Shown here one piece after another: positions 9,031 through 17,568 of a stretch of DNA of 37,989 bases. This DNA is from Sphingomonas sp. SRS2 (GTDB lineage: Bacteria > Pseudomonadota > Alphaproteobacteria > Sphingomonadales > Sphingomonadaceae). The position numbers were made by a program, and so were the translations under genes. The notes beneath the pieces are model-generated. The model worked only from the letters and a program-made list of their open reading frames with translations. It was not told the DNA's origin and did no database searches. Location: contig NZ_LARW01000046.1 in assembly GCF_000971055.1 (NCBI RefSeq), positions 1-37,989 on the forward strand, given 5' to 3'. Position 1 is the first letter of the stretch. Each line of letters opens with the position of its first letter.

Positions 9031-10511
9031 GCAGCTATCGTATCCAGGGCGCCACCGGCGAATGGGAGGTCGTGATCGGCCTCGAAGTGCACGCGCAGGT
9101 CGTGTCGCAGGCCAAGCTCTTCTCGGGCGCGTCGGCGACCTTCGGGGCCGAGCCCAACGCTAACGTCTCGCTGATCGACGCCGCGATGCCGGGAATGTTG
9201 CCGGTTCCCAATGCGGAGTGCATTCGCCAGGCCGTGAAGACCGGCATAGCGCTGGGTGCGGAGATCCATCGCTGGTCTCGATTCGATCGCAAGAATTACT
9301 TCTACGCCGATCTGCCGCAGGGCTATCAGATCTCGCAGCTCTACCATCCGCTGGTGGGTGAGGGCGCGATCGAGATCGACGCCGACGAGAAGGCCGGCAT
9401 CCCCGAGCCGAAGGTGATTGGCATCGAGCGGCTGCACGTCGAGCAGGATGCGGGCAAGCTGATGCACGACCAGCATCCGACCCGCTCCTATGTCGATCTC
9501 AACCGTTCGGGCGTTGCGCTGATGGAGATCGTCTCCAAGCCGGATATGCGTTCTCCCGCTGAAGCAGGTGCTTACCTCCGGAAATTGCGATCGATTCTTC
9601 GCTATGTTGGCTCGTGCGACGGCAATATGGAAGAAGGCTCGATGCGCGCCGACGTCAACGTCTCGGTGCGCAAGGTCGGTGACGAACTCGGTACCCGGAC
9701 CGAGACCAAGAACGTCAATTCGATCCGCTTCGTGATGGCGGCGATCGAGGGCGAGGCCAATCGTCAGGTCGACGTGCTCGAAGCCGGCGGTAAGATCGTC
9801 CAGGAAACGCGGCTCTACGATCCCGATCGTAACGAAACGCGGTCGATGCGCTCCAAGGAGGATGCGCATGATTATCGCTATTTCCCCGATCCGGACCTGT
9901 TGCCGCTGGAACTGACCGAGGATTATGTCGAGGCGTGCCGGGCCGAACTGCCCGAGCTGCCAGATGCCAAGCGCCGCCGCTATGAGGGTGATCTGGGCCT
10001 GCCAGTGTATAACGCTGCGGTGATCACCGCTGATGTCGAGACCGCGCGCTGGTTTGAGGCGCTGGTCGGGGCGACCGGAAAGCCGGCCGGCGAGGTCGGT
10101 CGTACTGCCTCAAACTGGCTGATCTCCGATTTGTTCGGCGCGCTCAACCGGCTCGGCAAATCGATCGAGGACAGTCCTGTCACGCCCAAACAGGGCGCCG
10201 AACTGCTCTCGCTGGTCGCCGACGGGACGCTGTCGGGCACGCTGGCCAAGCAGGTGTTCGAGATCATGCTCGAAACTGGAGAGGATCCCGGCGCGATCGT
10301 CGAGGAGCGCGGGCTCAAGCAGACCAGCGATACCGGCGCGATCGAGGCGGTGATCGCCGAGATCATGGCCGCCAACGCCGACAAGGTTGAGGAATATCGC
10401 GGCGGCAAGGACAAGCTGTTCGGCTTCTTCGTTGGCCAGACAATGAAAGCGATGGCGGGCAAGGCCAATCCGGGCGTGGTCAACGACCTTTTGAAGAAGG
10501 CGCTGGGCTAG
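9027..10511 (+). CDS. gatB: Asp/Glu-tRNA amidotransferase subunit B
   Basis: A 494-residue subunit that binds the tRNA and phosphorylates and amidates the misattached Glu or Asp. Signature segments are [15 protein letters not shown] (about 91-105), [25 protein letters not shown] and [17 protein letters not shown] in the catalytic cradle, followed by the helical and YqeY-like tail that contacts tRNA. The ATG at 9027 overlaps the gatA stop (ATGA); an in-frame GTG at 9018 is less likely. A complete gatCAB implies that the organism makes Gln-tRNA and/or Asn-tRNA by the indirect route. Confidence 0.97.
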   Translation: MSSYRIQGATGEWEVVIGLEVHAQVVSQAKLFSGASATFGAEPNANVSLIDAAMPGMLPVPNAECIRQAVKTGIALGAEIHRWSRFDRKNYFYADLPQGYQISQLYHPLVGEGAIEIDADEKAGIPEPKVIGIERLHVEQDAGKLMHDQHPTRSYVDLNRSGVALMEIVSKPDMRSPAEAGAYLRKLRSILRYVGSCDGNMEEGSMRADVNVSVRKVGDELGTRTETKNVNSIRFVMAAIEGEANRQVDVLEAGGKIVQETRLYDPDRNETRSMRSKEDAHDYRYFPDPDLLPLELTEDYVEACRAELPELPDAKRRRYEGDLGLPVYNAAVITADVETARWFEALVGATGKPAGEVGRTASNWLISDLFGALNRLGKSIEDSPVTPKQGAELLSLVADGTLSGTLAKQVFEIMLETGEDPGAIVEERGLKQTSDTGAIEAVIAEIMAANADKVEEYRGGKDKLFGFFVGQTMKAMAGKANPGVVNDLLKKALG

Positions 10512-10545
10512 TCCCGATATGCCTTCGAAAGGGTGAAGCGCCGGG

Positions 10546-10573
10546 TTGTACTCACCCCGGATACTGTTATAGA
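10546..10573 (+). promoter_or_regulatory. Candidate sigma-70 promoter for tRNA-Leu
   Basis: TTGTAC (10546-10551) and TATAGA (10568-10573) form a -35/-10 pair with a 16-base spacer, ending 25 bases before the mature tRNA 5' end. That is the expected distance for a short leader removed by RNase P. The region between gatB and the tRNA has no other plausible signal. Confidence 0.5.
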
Positions 10574-10598
10574 GCCCGCCGACCGGCGGTCCTGGTTT

Positions 10599-10683
10599 GC
10601 GGGCGTGGCGGAACTGGTAGACGCGCCAGATTTAGGTTCTGGTATCGCAAGATGTGGGGGTTCGAGTCCCTTCGCCCGCACCA
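10599..10683 (+). tRNA. tRNA-Leu (anticodon TAG)
   Basis: An 85-base class II tRNA. The acceptor stem pairs GCGGGCG (10599-10605) with CGCCCGC (10673-10679), followed by A and an encoded CCA (10681-10683). The anticodon stem CCAGA/TCTGG encloses loop TTTAGGT, giving anticodon TAG at 10633-10635 (reads CUA and related Leu codons). The GGTTCGAGTCC T-arm and a long variable arm are present, as expected for leucine. Confidence 0.97.
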
Positions 10684-10706
10684 GCTTCGCTTCCAGAGCG
10701 CGAAGC
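10684..10706 (+). other. Hairpin directly after tRNA-Leu
   Basis: GCTTCGC (10684-10690) and GCGAAGC (10700-10706) are perfect 7-base arms with a 9-base loop, starting at the base after the tRNA CCA. There is no following T-run, so it is not a standard intrinsic terminator; it could aid 3' end processing or weakly terminate before tig. Confidence 0.35.
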
Positions 10707-10749
10707 AGGACCCGAAAAGCATTTCTCGAGATAGAGGTTCGGACGACCC

Positions 10750-12381
10750 ATGCAGACTGTCGAAACGCTCAATGAGGGCCTGAAGCGCGCCTATGCGGTG
10801 ACGATTCCGGCGAATGATGTCGCCAAGCGCGTCGAGGCAGAGATCAAGACGATCGCGCCGCAGATCCGCATGCCCGGCTTCCGCCCCGGCAAGGTGCCCG
10901 TCAACCTCGTCAAGAAGATGCATGGCCCGGCAATCGAGCAGGACGTCCTGAACAAGACCGTTCAGGACGGCGTACAGCAGCTCCTCGCCGAGCAGAAGTT
11001 GCGCCCCGCGATGCAGCCGTCGGTCGAACTCGACGAAGGCTATGAGCCCGGCAAGGATGTCGCACTGAAGGTCGAGCTCGAAGTGCTCCCCGATGTGCCG
11101 GCTCCCGTGATAGAGGGTCTCAAGCTCGAGCGGCTGACCGTGGAAGCCGCCGGCGACGTGATCGACGAGCAGCTCAAGCGCATCGCCGGTCAGCAGAAGC
11201 AGTATGACGATGCGCTGGACGGCCACCCCGCCGTCGAAGGCGATCTGGTGATCATGGACTATGCCGGCACCGTCGATGGCGTCGCCTTCGATGGCGGCAC
11301 TGGCGAGGGCATGTCGGTCGAGCTCGGCTCGGGCCGTTTGATCCCGGGCTTCGAGGATCAGCTCGAAGGCGTCAAGAAGGGTGAGGCGCGTAGCCTGAAG
11401 GTGACGTTCCCCAAGGATTATGGCGAAGCTTCGCTCGCTGGCAAGAAGGCCGTGTTCGAGGTCAAGGTCACGGACGTCCGCGTGCCGCGCGAGACCAAGG
11501 TCGACGAGGAATTCGCCAAGTCGCTGGGCCTCGAAGGCCTCGACCAGCTTCGTGAATTGCTCAAGGGCCAGATCGAGCAGGAGCTCAACGGCCTGACTCG
11601 CACCCACATGAAGCGTAAGCTGCTTGACCAGCTTGCCGCCAGCCACAGCTTCGCGGTGCCGCCGTCGATGGTTGAGGCCGAGTTCCAGCAGATCTGGGCG
11701 CAGCTCGAGCATGAAGCCGGCCATGAGGAAGATCCCGAGACCGCCCGCGCGGAGATGGAAAACGACCGCGCCGATTATCAGGCGATCGCCGAGCGCCGCG
11801 TCCGCCTGGGCCTGCTGCTCTCCGAGATCGGCCAGCAGAACGGCGTCGAGATTAATCAGCAGGAGATGCAGCGTCTGATCCTCCAGGCCGCGCAGCAATA
11901 CGGCCCCAAGGATCGCGACCGGTTCATCGAGTATGTCCAGCAGGACCCGATGGCCGCCGCCCAGCTTCGCGCGCCGCTCTATGAGGACAAGGTCGTCGAC
12001 TTCCTGTTCGGCAAGGCCGAGATCAGCGACCGCGCGGTAACACGCGAGGAGCTGGAGGCAGCGATCGAGGCCGACGACGAGACGATCGGCAAGGGCCACG
12101 TCCATGGTCCGGACTGCGGTCATGACCATCATGACCATGACGCCAAGCCTGCCAAGAAGCCGGCGGCGAAGAAGGCCGCTGCCAAGCCGGCCGAGGAAGT
12201 GTCCGCCGACGCCGAGCCTGCTGCGAAGCCTGCCGCCGCCAAGAAGGTGAAGGCCGAGGAAGTCGAAGCGCCCGCGCCCAAAAAGGCCGCAGCGAAGAAG
12301 GCTCCCGCTGCCGCAAAGGAAGAGGCCGCTTTGGCTCCGGTCAAGAAGGCTCCGGCGAAGAAGAAGACTGCCGCCGAATAA
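10750..12381 (+). CDS. tig: Trigger factor with extended His-rich and Lys/Ala-rich C-terminal tail
   Basis: A 543-residue ribosome-associated chaperone and peptidyl-prolyl isomerase. The N-terminal ribosome-binding domain holds the GFRPGKVP signature (about 41-48); the FKBP-like PPIase domain lies near 150-245 (GDLVIMDYAGTVDG, GSGRLIPGFEDQLEG), followed by the helical cradle domain. The usual length is about 430-450, and here the core ends near 440. The extra approximately 95 residues comprise a His/Asp-rich stretch (about 449-465: HVHGPDCGHDHHDHD) and a run of AKKPAAKKAAAKPA-type repeats resembling histone H1 tails to the C terminus. The first may bind metal and the second RNA or the ribosome; both are inferences. 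It lies upstream of clpP, as in many bacteria. The large reading frames on the opposite strand are composition shadows. Confidence 0.96.
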   Translation: MQTVETLNEGLKRAYAVTIPANDVAKRVEAEIKTIAPQIRMPGFRPGKVPVNLVKKMHGPAIEQDVLNKTVQDGVQQLLAEQKLRPAMQPSVELDEGYEPGKDVALKVELEVLPDVPAPVIEGLKLERLTVEAAGDVIDEQLKRIAGQQKQYDDALDGHPAVEGDLVIMDYAGTVDGVAFDGGTGEGMSVELGSGRLIPGFEDQLEGVKKGEARSLKVTFPKDYGEASLAGKKAVFEVKVTDVRVPRETKVDEEFAKSLGLEGLDQLRELLKGQIEQELNGLTRTHMKRKLLDQLAASHSFAVPPSMVEAEFQQIWAQLEHEAGHEEDPETARAEMENDRADYQAIAERRVRLGLLLSEIGQQNGVEINQQEMQRLILQAAQQYGPKDRDRFIEYVQQDPMAAAQLRAPLYEDKVVDFLFGKAEISDRAVTREELEAAIEADDETIGKGHVHGPDCGHDHHDHDAKPAKKPAAKKAAAKPAEEVSADAEPAAKPAAAKKVKAEEVEAPAPKKAAAKKAPAAAKEEAALAPVKKAPAKKKTAAE

Positions 12382-12403
12382 GCGGATCTTCGGATTGAAT
12401 AGC

Positions 12404-12434
12404 AAAGGGTCGGGCAGCGATGTCCGGTCCTTTT
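12404..12434 (+). terminator. Intrinsic terminator after tig
   Basis: AAAGGGTCGGGCA (12404-12416) pairs, with a few G-T pairs, with TGTCCGGTCCTTTT (12421-12434) across a four-base GCGA loop, and the 3' arm ends in a T-run. It begins 23 bases after the tig stop, separating tig from clpP transcription. Confidence 0.7.
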
Positions 12435-12449
12435 GCGTTTCTGTTCTTT

Positions 12450-12527
12450 GTCGTCCCGGCGAAAGCCGGGATCTCCCTTTCTTCCTCGCGCCGAAGGCGG
12501 CGAGATACCAGCTTTGCTGAAATGACG
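12450..12527. repeat. Palindromic intergenic repeat (sphingomonad-type)
   Basis: The 5' part contains the perfect hairpin CCCGGC-GAAA-GCCGGG followed by ATCTCC; the 3' part (from GAGATACCAGC to ATGACG) is an imperfect inverted copy of it, with a smaller TCGC-GCC/GGC-GGCGA hairpin between. The whole element can fold as a long imperfect stem. Elements of this pattern (GTCATCCCGGCGAAAGCCGGGATC) recur between genes in many sphingomonad genomes, from general recollection. Only one copy of this type was noticed here. Confidence 0.65.
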
Positions 12528-12567
12528 GAGGCGGACTGAGGGCTTCGGCCGTCTGTGCATCACCCCC

Positions 12568-12596
12568 CTTGAAACCCCGGCGGCAAAGGCCGATGT
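12568..12596 (+). promoter_or_regulatory. Candidate RpoH (heat-shock) promoter of clpP
   Basis: CTTGAAA (12568-12574) is an exact match to the sigma-32 -35 consensus, followed by a 14-base spacer and GCCGATGT (12589-12596), which matches the CCCCATNT -10 element at five of seven fixed positions. A transcript would start near 12603, some 33 bases before the clpP ATG. clpP is a classical RpoH target. Confidence 0.55.
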
Positions 12597-12635
12597 TGGC
12601 ACCTCAAGGCAAAGCACGAAGGACCGAGACACCCC

Positions 12636-13292
12636 ATGCAGAATCCGTTTGAGACCGGCCAGTTCCATAATCCGGAAACGGGCGCGCTGGTGCCGGTGGT
12701 CATCGAGCAGTCGAACCGCGGCGAGCGCAGCTTCGACATCTATTCGCGCTTGCTGCGCGAGCGAATCATCTTCGTGACCGGCCAGGTCGAGGATCATATG
12801 GCCTCGCTGATCACCGCCCAGCTGCTGTTCCTCGAATCGGAAAATCCGAAGAAGGACATCTTCATGTACATCAACTCGCCGGGCGGCGTGGTGACGGCGG
12901 GTCTCGCGATCCATGACACGATGCAATATATCCGCCCGCGCGTCGGCACGGTGTGCATCGGCCAGGCCGCCTCGATGGGAAGCTTCCTGCTTGCGGCGGG
13001 TGAGCCCGGGATGCGCGTCGCACTCACCAACAGCCGGATCATGGTTCACCAGCCTTCGGGCGGTGCACAGGGCATGGCGGCCGATATCGAGATCCAGGCG
13101 CGCGAAATCCTGCGTATGCGCCACCGGCTCAACTCGCTCTATGCGCAATATACCAAGCAGCCGATCGAGGCGATCGAGACCGCGATGGATCGCGACAAGT
13201 TCCTCGAGGCCGACGAGGCCAAGGCGTTCGGCCTGATCGACGAAGTGTTCGACAAGCGTCCGTCGCCCGCCGACGAGGCGATGGCCGCTTAA
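12636..13292 (+). CDS. clpP: ATP-dependent Clp protease proteolytic subunit
   Basis: A 218-residue serine protease that forms the two-ring barrel fed by ClpX (and ClpA). The catalytic triad is in the expected places and spacing: Ser113 in GQAASMGSF, His138 in MVHQPSGG and Asp187 in DRDKF. The short N-terminal segment before residue 20 is the usual propeptide or axial-loop region. It has its own probable heat-shock promoter and a terminator separates it from tig. With clpX at 15085 and rcdA at 31493, the window encodes both the CtrA-degrading protease and one of its adaptors. Confidence 0.98.
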   Translation: MQNPFETGQFHNPETGALVPVVIEQSNRGERSFDIYSRLLRERIIFVTGQVEDHMASLITAQLLFLESENPKKDIFMYINSPGGVVTAGLAIHDTMQYIRPRVGTVCIGQAASMGSFLLAAGEPGMRVALTNSRIMVHQPSGGAQGMAADIEIQAREILRMRHRLNSLYAQYTKQPIEAIETAMDRDKFLEADEAKAFGLIDEVFDKRPSPADEAMAA

Positions 13293-13307
13293 GGGCGCCT
13301 TCACCGA

Positions 13308-14963
13308 ATGACATTTGCGGGGCGCGTCCTTTCCTCGGGGAAGGGCGCGCCCTTGGCGATTCTGGCGATCAGCCTGCTAATAATGGCGTCGGCGCTGCTC
13401 GACGGTGGCAGCGTCCATGGCGATTTCTACGTCTATGCCCGCTGGCAGGCACATTTTGCCGAGGCCATGGCGGCAGGCGATCTTTACCCGCGCTGGCTGC
13501 CGCATCTCAACCAGGGTTTCGGAAGCCCGGCCTTCTTCATCTATCCGCCGATGGGGCAATGGATGGGGTCGCTGCTGGCGCCGTTGCTGCCGGGTGCCGA
13601 GCTCGCCGGGCTGCGGCTCCATATCGTCCTGACGGTCTGCCTCGCCCTGAGCGGTTTCGGGGCGCTACTGTGGCTTCGCCTGCTCGGACTTGGCAAAGCG
13701 GCAGCGTTGATCGGCACGCTGGCCTGGCTGCTGCTGCCCTATCACGCCTATCTCAATCTCTATCAGCGCGGTGCGTTCGCCGAGCTGGTGGCGATGGCGG
13801 CACTGCCATGGGGACTCGCTTTCGCTCACGCGCTCAAGCAGCGGCATATGCTGGCCTGGGCGGGGCTGGCCCTGTCGCTCGCCGCGCTGTTGATGAGCAA
13901 CGCGCCGACCGGGCTATTCGGAGCGCCGTTCATCTGTCTCTATGCCGCGCTGCTGGCCGATCGGAAGGATTGGCCGCGGCTATGGGGCGCGATCCTGTTC
14001 GCGGCGGCGCTGGCGATCGCCTTGTCGGCCGCCTGGCTACTGCCCGCGCTGACGCAGGTCGCCCTCGTCAATGACCGGATATTGTTCAACGACGTCTATC
14101 AACCCGCCAATTACCTGATCTTTTCGCCTGCGCCCTGGCCGAATCAGGGTATCCGTATCGCCGCGACGCTGATCTTCATGCTGCATGCGGCGATCCTGCT
14201 GCTGGCCCTGCTGGCGGGTGGCGCGGCGCGGGGGCGGCGGCTGCTGATCATTACCACCGTGCTGATTTTCGTGGCGATGAGCGAGCTGGCGCGCCCGGTC
14301 TGGATTGCGGGCATGCCCTGGTCAAAAGTCCAGTTCGCCTGGCGCCTGCTCGGACTTCAGTCGCTCCTGCTCGCCGGGCTGGTGGGGATCGCCTGGGAGG
14401 CGGTGGGTGCGCGTCGGCGCGCTTTGTTGAGAATCGCGCTGATCTGGCTGCTGCCCGGATTGCTGCTGGCCGACGCCGCCCTGCTCGCGGCGCTGGGCTG
14501 GCATGTCGCGCGGCGGCCTGCCTGGCCGACGCCCCAGGTCGCGGCGCATCGTGCGGAGGTACGCGAATATTGGCTGGGCGATGTCGATGCGCTCGCGCGC
14601 CGCTTCGGCTCGAGGGACAGCATCGTCATTAGTGGCCGCGCCGAGATCGGGCCGATCGAGCGACGGGGTAGACTGCTGCGCCTCGAAAGCCGGGCATCGG
14701 AGCCTGCCCTGATCGCGTTGCGCCACTTCGCTTATTATGGCTGGCTGGTCCGGATCGACGATGGCCCGTGGCGTCCGGCAACAGGGCGCCGCGCAGCTCC
14801 CGAGCTCGTCGCGATCTCGGTTCCCGCCGGACATCACCGAATCGAACTGCGGCTGCCGCCGCTTCCGACCGAGTCGCGCGGGTTATTGATTTCGGGGGCG
14901 GCACTCATGCTACTTTTGGCGGGGTTGCTGCTCGATCCGCTCAGGCGGCTGCTTGCACGATAA
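13308..14963 (+). CDS. Polytopic membrane protein, 6-pyruvoyl-tetrahydropterin-synthase-related/GT-C-like family
   Basis: A 551-residue inner-membrane protein with about ten hydrophobic segments in residues 17-405, then a C-terminal periplasmic-looking domain (about 410-520) and a final helix. The first loop carries DFYVYARWQAH and PRWLPHLNQGFGSPAFFIYPP, the signature of the Pfam family called PTPS-related membrane proteins, which resemble GT-C lipid-linked sugar glycosyltransferases and YfhO. The acidic residue in the first loop (GDFYVY) fits a GT-C catalytic Asp. The likely role is transfer of a lipid-linked sugar at the periplasmic face, but the substrate is unknown. It starts 15 bases after clpP and may be read through from it; its 3' end contains the candidate clpX promoter. 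Confidence 0.7.
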   Translation: MTFAGRVLSSGKGAPLAILAISLLIMASALLDGGSVHGDFYVYARWQAHFAEAMAAGDLYPRWLPHLNQGFGSPAFFIYPPMGQWMGSLLAPLLPGAELAGLRLHIVLTVCLALSGFGALLWLRLLGLGKAAALIGTLAWLLLPYHAYLNLYQRGAFAELVAMAALPWGLAFAHALKQRHMLAWAGLALSLAALLMSNAPTGLFGAPFICLYAALLADRKDWPRLWGAILFAAALAIALSAAWLLPALTQVALVNDRILFNDVYQPANYLIFSPAPWPNQGIRIAATLIFMLHAAILLLALLAGGAARGRRLLIITTVLIFVAMSELARPVWIAGMPWSKVQFAWRLLGLQSLLLAGLVGIAWEAVGARRRALLRIALIWLLPGLLLADAALLAALGWHVARRPAWPTPQVAAHRAEVREYWLGDVDALARRFGSRDSIVISGRAEIGPIERRGRLLRLESRASEPALIALRHFAYYGWLVRIDDGPWRPATGRRAAPELVAISVPAGHHRIELRLPPLPTESRGLLISGAALMLLLAGLLLDPLRRLLAR

Positions 14964-14979
14964 AAGGGCCACCCCATAT
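14952..14979 (+). promoter_or_regulatory. Candidate RpoH (heat-shock) promoter of clpX
   Basis: CTTGCAC (14952-14958) resembles the sigma-32 -35 element CTTGAAA, and after a 13-base spacer CCCCATAT (14972-14979) matches the -10 consensus CCCCATNT at every fixed position. It overlaps the 3' end of the membrane-protein gene and predicts a leader of roughly 100 bases before the clpX ATG, which would let clpX respond to heat independently of its upstream neighbour. Confidence 0.5.
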
Positions 14980-15084
14980 GGATGGAACCCACGGAACGAT
15001 CATCGCTTCTTAAGAAGGTTGTGGGAAGGGTGGGGACATGCTTAGGATGCTAGCGATCCCCTTAGCGGAGTCAGGATCTAGTTT

Positions 15085-16359
<1,275 letters not shown>

Positions 16360-16378
16360 CCTGACAGCCTATAGATAG

Positions 16379-16412
16379 AAAGGGCCGCCGGAGCGATCCG
16401 GCGGCCCTTTTT
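16379..16412 (+). terminator. Intrinsic terminator after clpX
   Basis: AAAGGGCCGCCGGA (16379-16392) and TCCGGCGGCCCTTT (16397-16410) are perfect 14-base arms with a GCGA loop, followed by further Ts. It lies between the convergent clpX and TPR genes and can serve clpX strongly and perhaps the minus-strand gene weakly. Confidence 0.9.
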
Positions 16413-16419
16413 CTTTGGT

Positions 16420-17376
16420 TCAGAGGCCGAGCGTCTTGGCCGCGGCGTCGAATCGAGCTTGCTGGGCACTGTCGTCCTTGAACGCGGCCTTTGCCTTGGC
16501 CAGGGCGTTGCGCGCGCCGGGCTGGTCCTTGAGCATCACCCTCGAGCGCATCAGCATGATCCAGCGGTCGGCGTCGCGCGGATTGTCTTCGAGACGAGCG
16601 GCGAGACGCGCGACCATTCCTTTGGCCATCTCGTCCTGCTCCGATGGCGTCATCGCATTTGCGGCCTTGAGGTCGGCGGCAGTCGGGCCCGGGATACCGT
16701 TTGTGACGACGTTGTCGACCTGAGCGGGCGAAGCGGCGGGGACGGCCGGCGGTGGTGGAACGCGGCCGGCGACGTCGATCTTCCGTTCGGTCGAGATGCG
16801 CGTGATGAGATCCCGGACCGGTTGCTGCCAGGGGGCGTCGGCCGGGCTATCGCGCAGCACGCCGATCAGGTCGTCGACGGCGGCCTTGTGCTCGCCACTC
16901 TCGTTCTTCTTAACCGCCATGAAATAGCGCGCCCGGAAATCCTTCGGGTCGAGCGCTAGCGCCTTTTTGAACGATGCCTCCGCCGCAGGCGTTACTCCAC
17001 CCGGACCGCTGAGCAACTGCACCTCGCCGAGCGCCGACCAGAACAGCGGGTTATTGGGGTTGATCGTGCTGGCCTTGCCATAGGCCTTCACCGCGTCGGG
17101 ATAGCGGCCGACATTGTAATAGGCGAGGCCGAGCAGGTTCCATCCCTCGGAATCGCCCGGATTTTCGGCAAGCTTCTTCTCCAGGCCGGAAATGACCGTG
17201 CCGAGTTCCCCAGCCGCAGGGGCAGCTTGCGTCGCCGGTGGAGATTCGCTGCCGCCGCCGCGCGAGCGGACCACGGCAATCGCGACTGCCGCCACCGCCA
17301 CAAGCGCGGCGAGGATGAGCGCAACGCGCGCGAATGGCAGCGAAAACCCCTTATTTGCGGCACCGTTCTGCGTCAC
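16420..17376 (-). CDS. Membrane-anchored TPR protein, CcmI/CycH-like
   Basis: A 318-residue protein, starting at a GTG at 17376 with GGAGAG four bases upstream (the ATG two bases away is out of frame). One membrane helix (about 14-35) is followed by a periplasmic region with TPR repeats (about 65-190: GWNLLGLAYYNVGRYPDAVKAY, LFWSALGEVQLLSG, ARYFMAVKKNESGEHKAAV) and another helical pair at the C terminus (DADRWIMLMRSRVMLKDQPGA). This plan and the PWQQPVRDLITRI block resemble the C-terminal part of CcmI/CycH, which presents apocytochrome c to the haem-ligation complex. No other ccm genes are in the window, so the call rests on similarity of layout. Its divergent position next to a decahaem cytochrome operon makes a role in c-type cytochrome maturation attractive. 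Confidence 0.65.
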   Translation of the reverse strand: MTQNGAANKGFSLPFARVALILAALVAVAAVAIAVVRSRGGGSESPPATQAAPAAGELGTVISGLEKKLAENPGDSEGWNLLGLAYYNVGRYPDAVKAYGKASTINPNNPLFWSALGEVQLLSGPGGVTPAAEASFKKALALDPKDFRARYFMAVKKNESGEHKAAVDDLIGVLRDSPADAPWQQPVRDLITRISTERKIDVAGRVPPPPAVPAASPAQVDNVVTNGIPGPTAADLKAANAMTPSEQDEMAKGMVARLAARLEDNPRDADRWIMLMRSRVMLKDQPGARNALAKAKAAFKDDSAQQARFDAAAKTLGL

Positions 17377-17568
17377 ATTTCTCTCCGGATTCGAGCTGCA
17401 TAGGCTTTGATCTCTAAATGTAACGAAAGTCTAGCGGAACGCGTCGAAGCTGGTAGAGTAGGCGCGGGGCACAATGCGGAAATTTCAACGGTCACAGGGC
17501 CCGTTGGAATATCCGGTGCCCCATGTCGGTCGCTGTTGCAGCGGCATGGAATGGGGCAGGGGGAATCA

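Noticed and set aside
10567-12405. 612-codon open frame on the minus strand over tig
   Set aside because: It is fully antisense to a motif-complete trigger factor and has the low-complexity Leu/Arg/Asp-rich composition typical of antisense frames in GC-rich DNA.
17377-17568. Search for a CRP- or FNR-type site in the promoter region of the redox operon
   Set aside because: Only half-site-like pieces (TTGATC, GTCACA) were found, with no partner at proper spacing.
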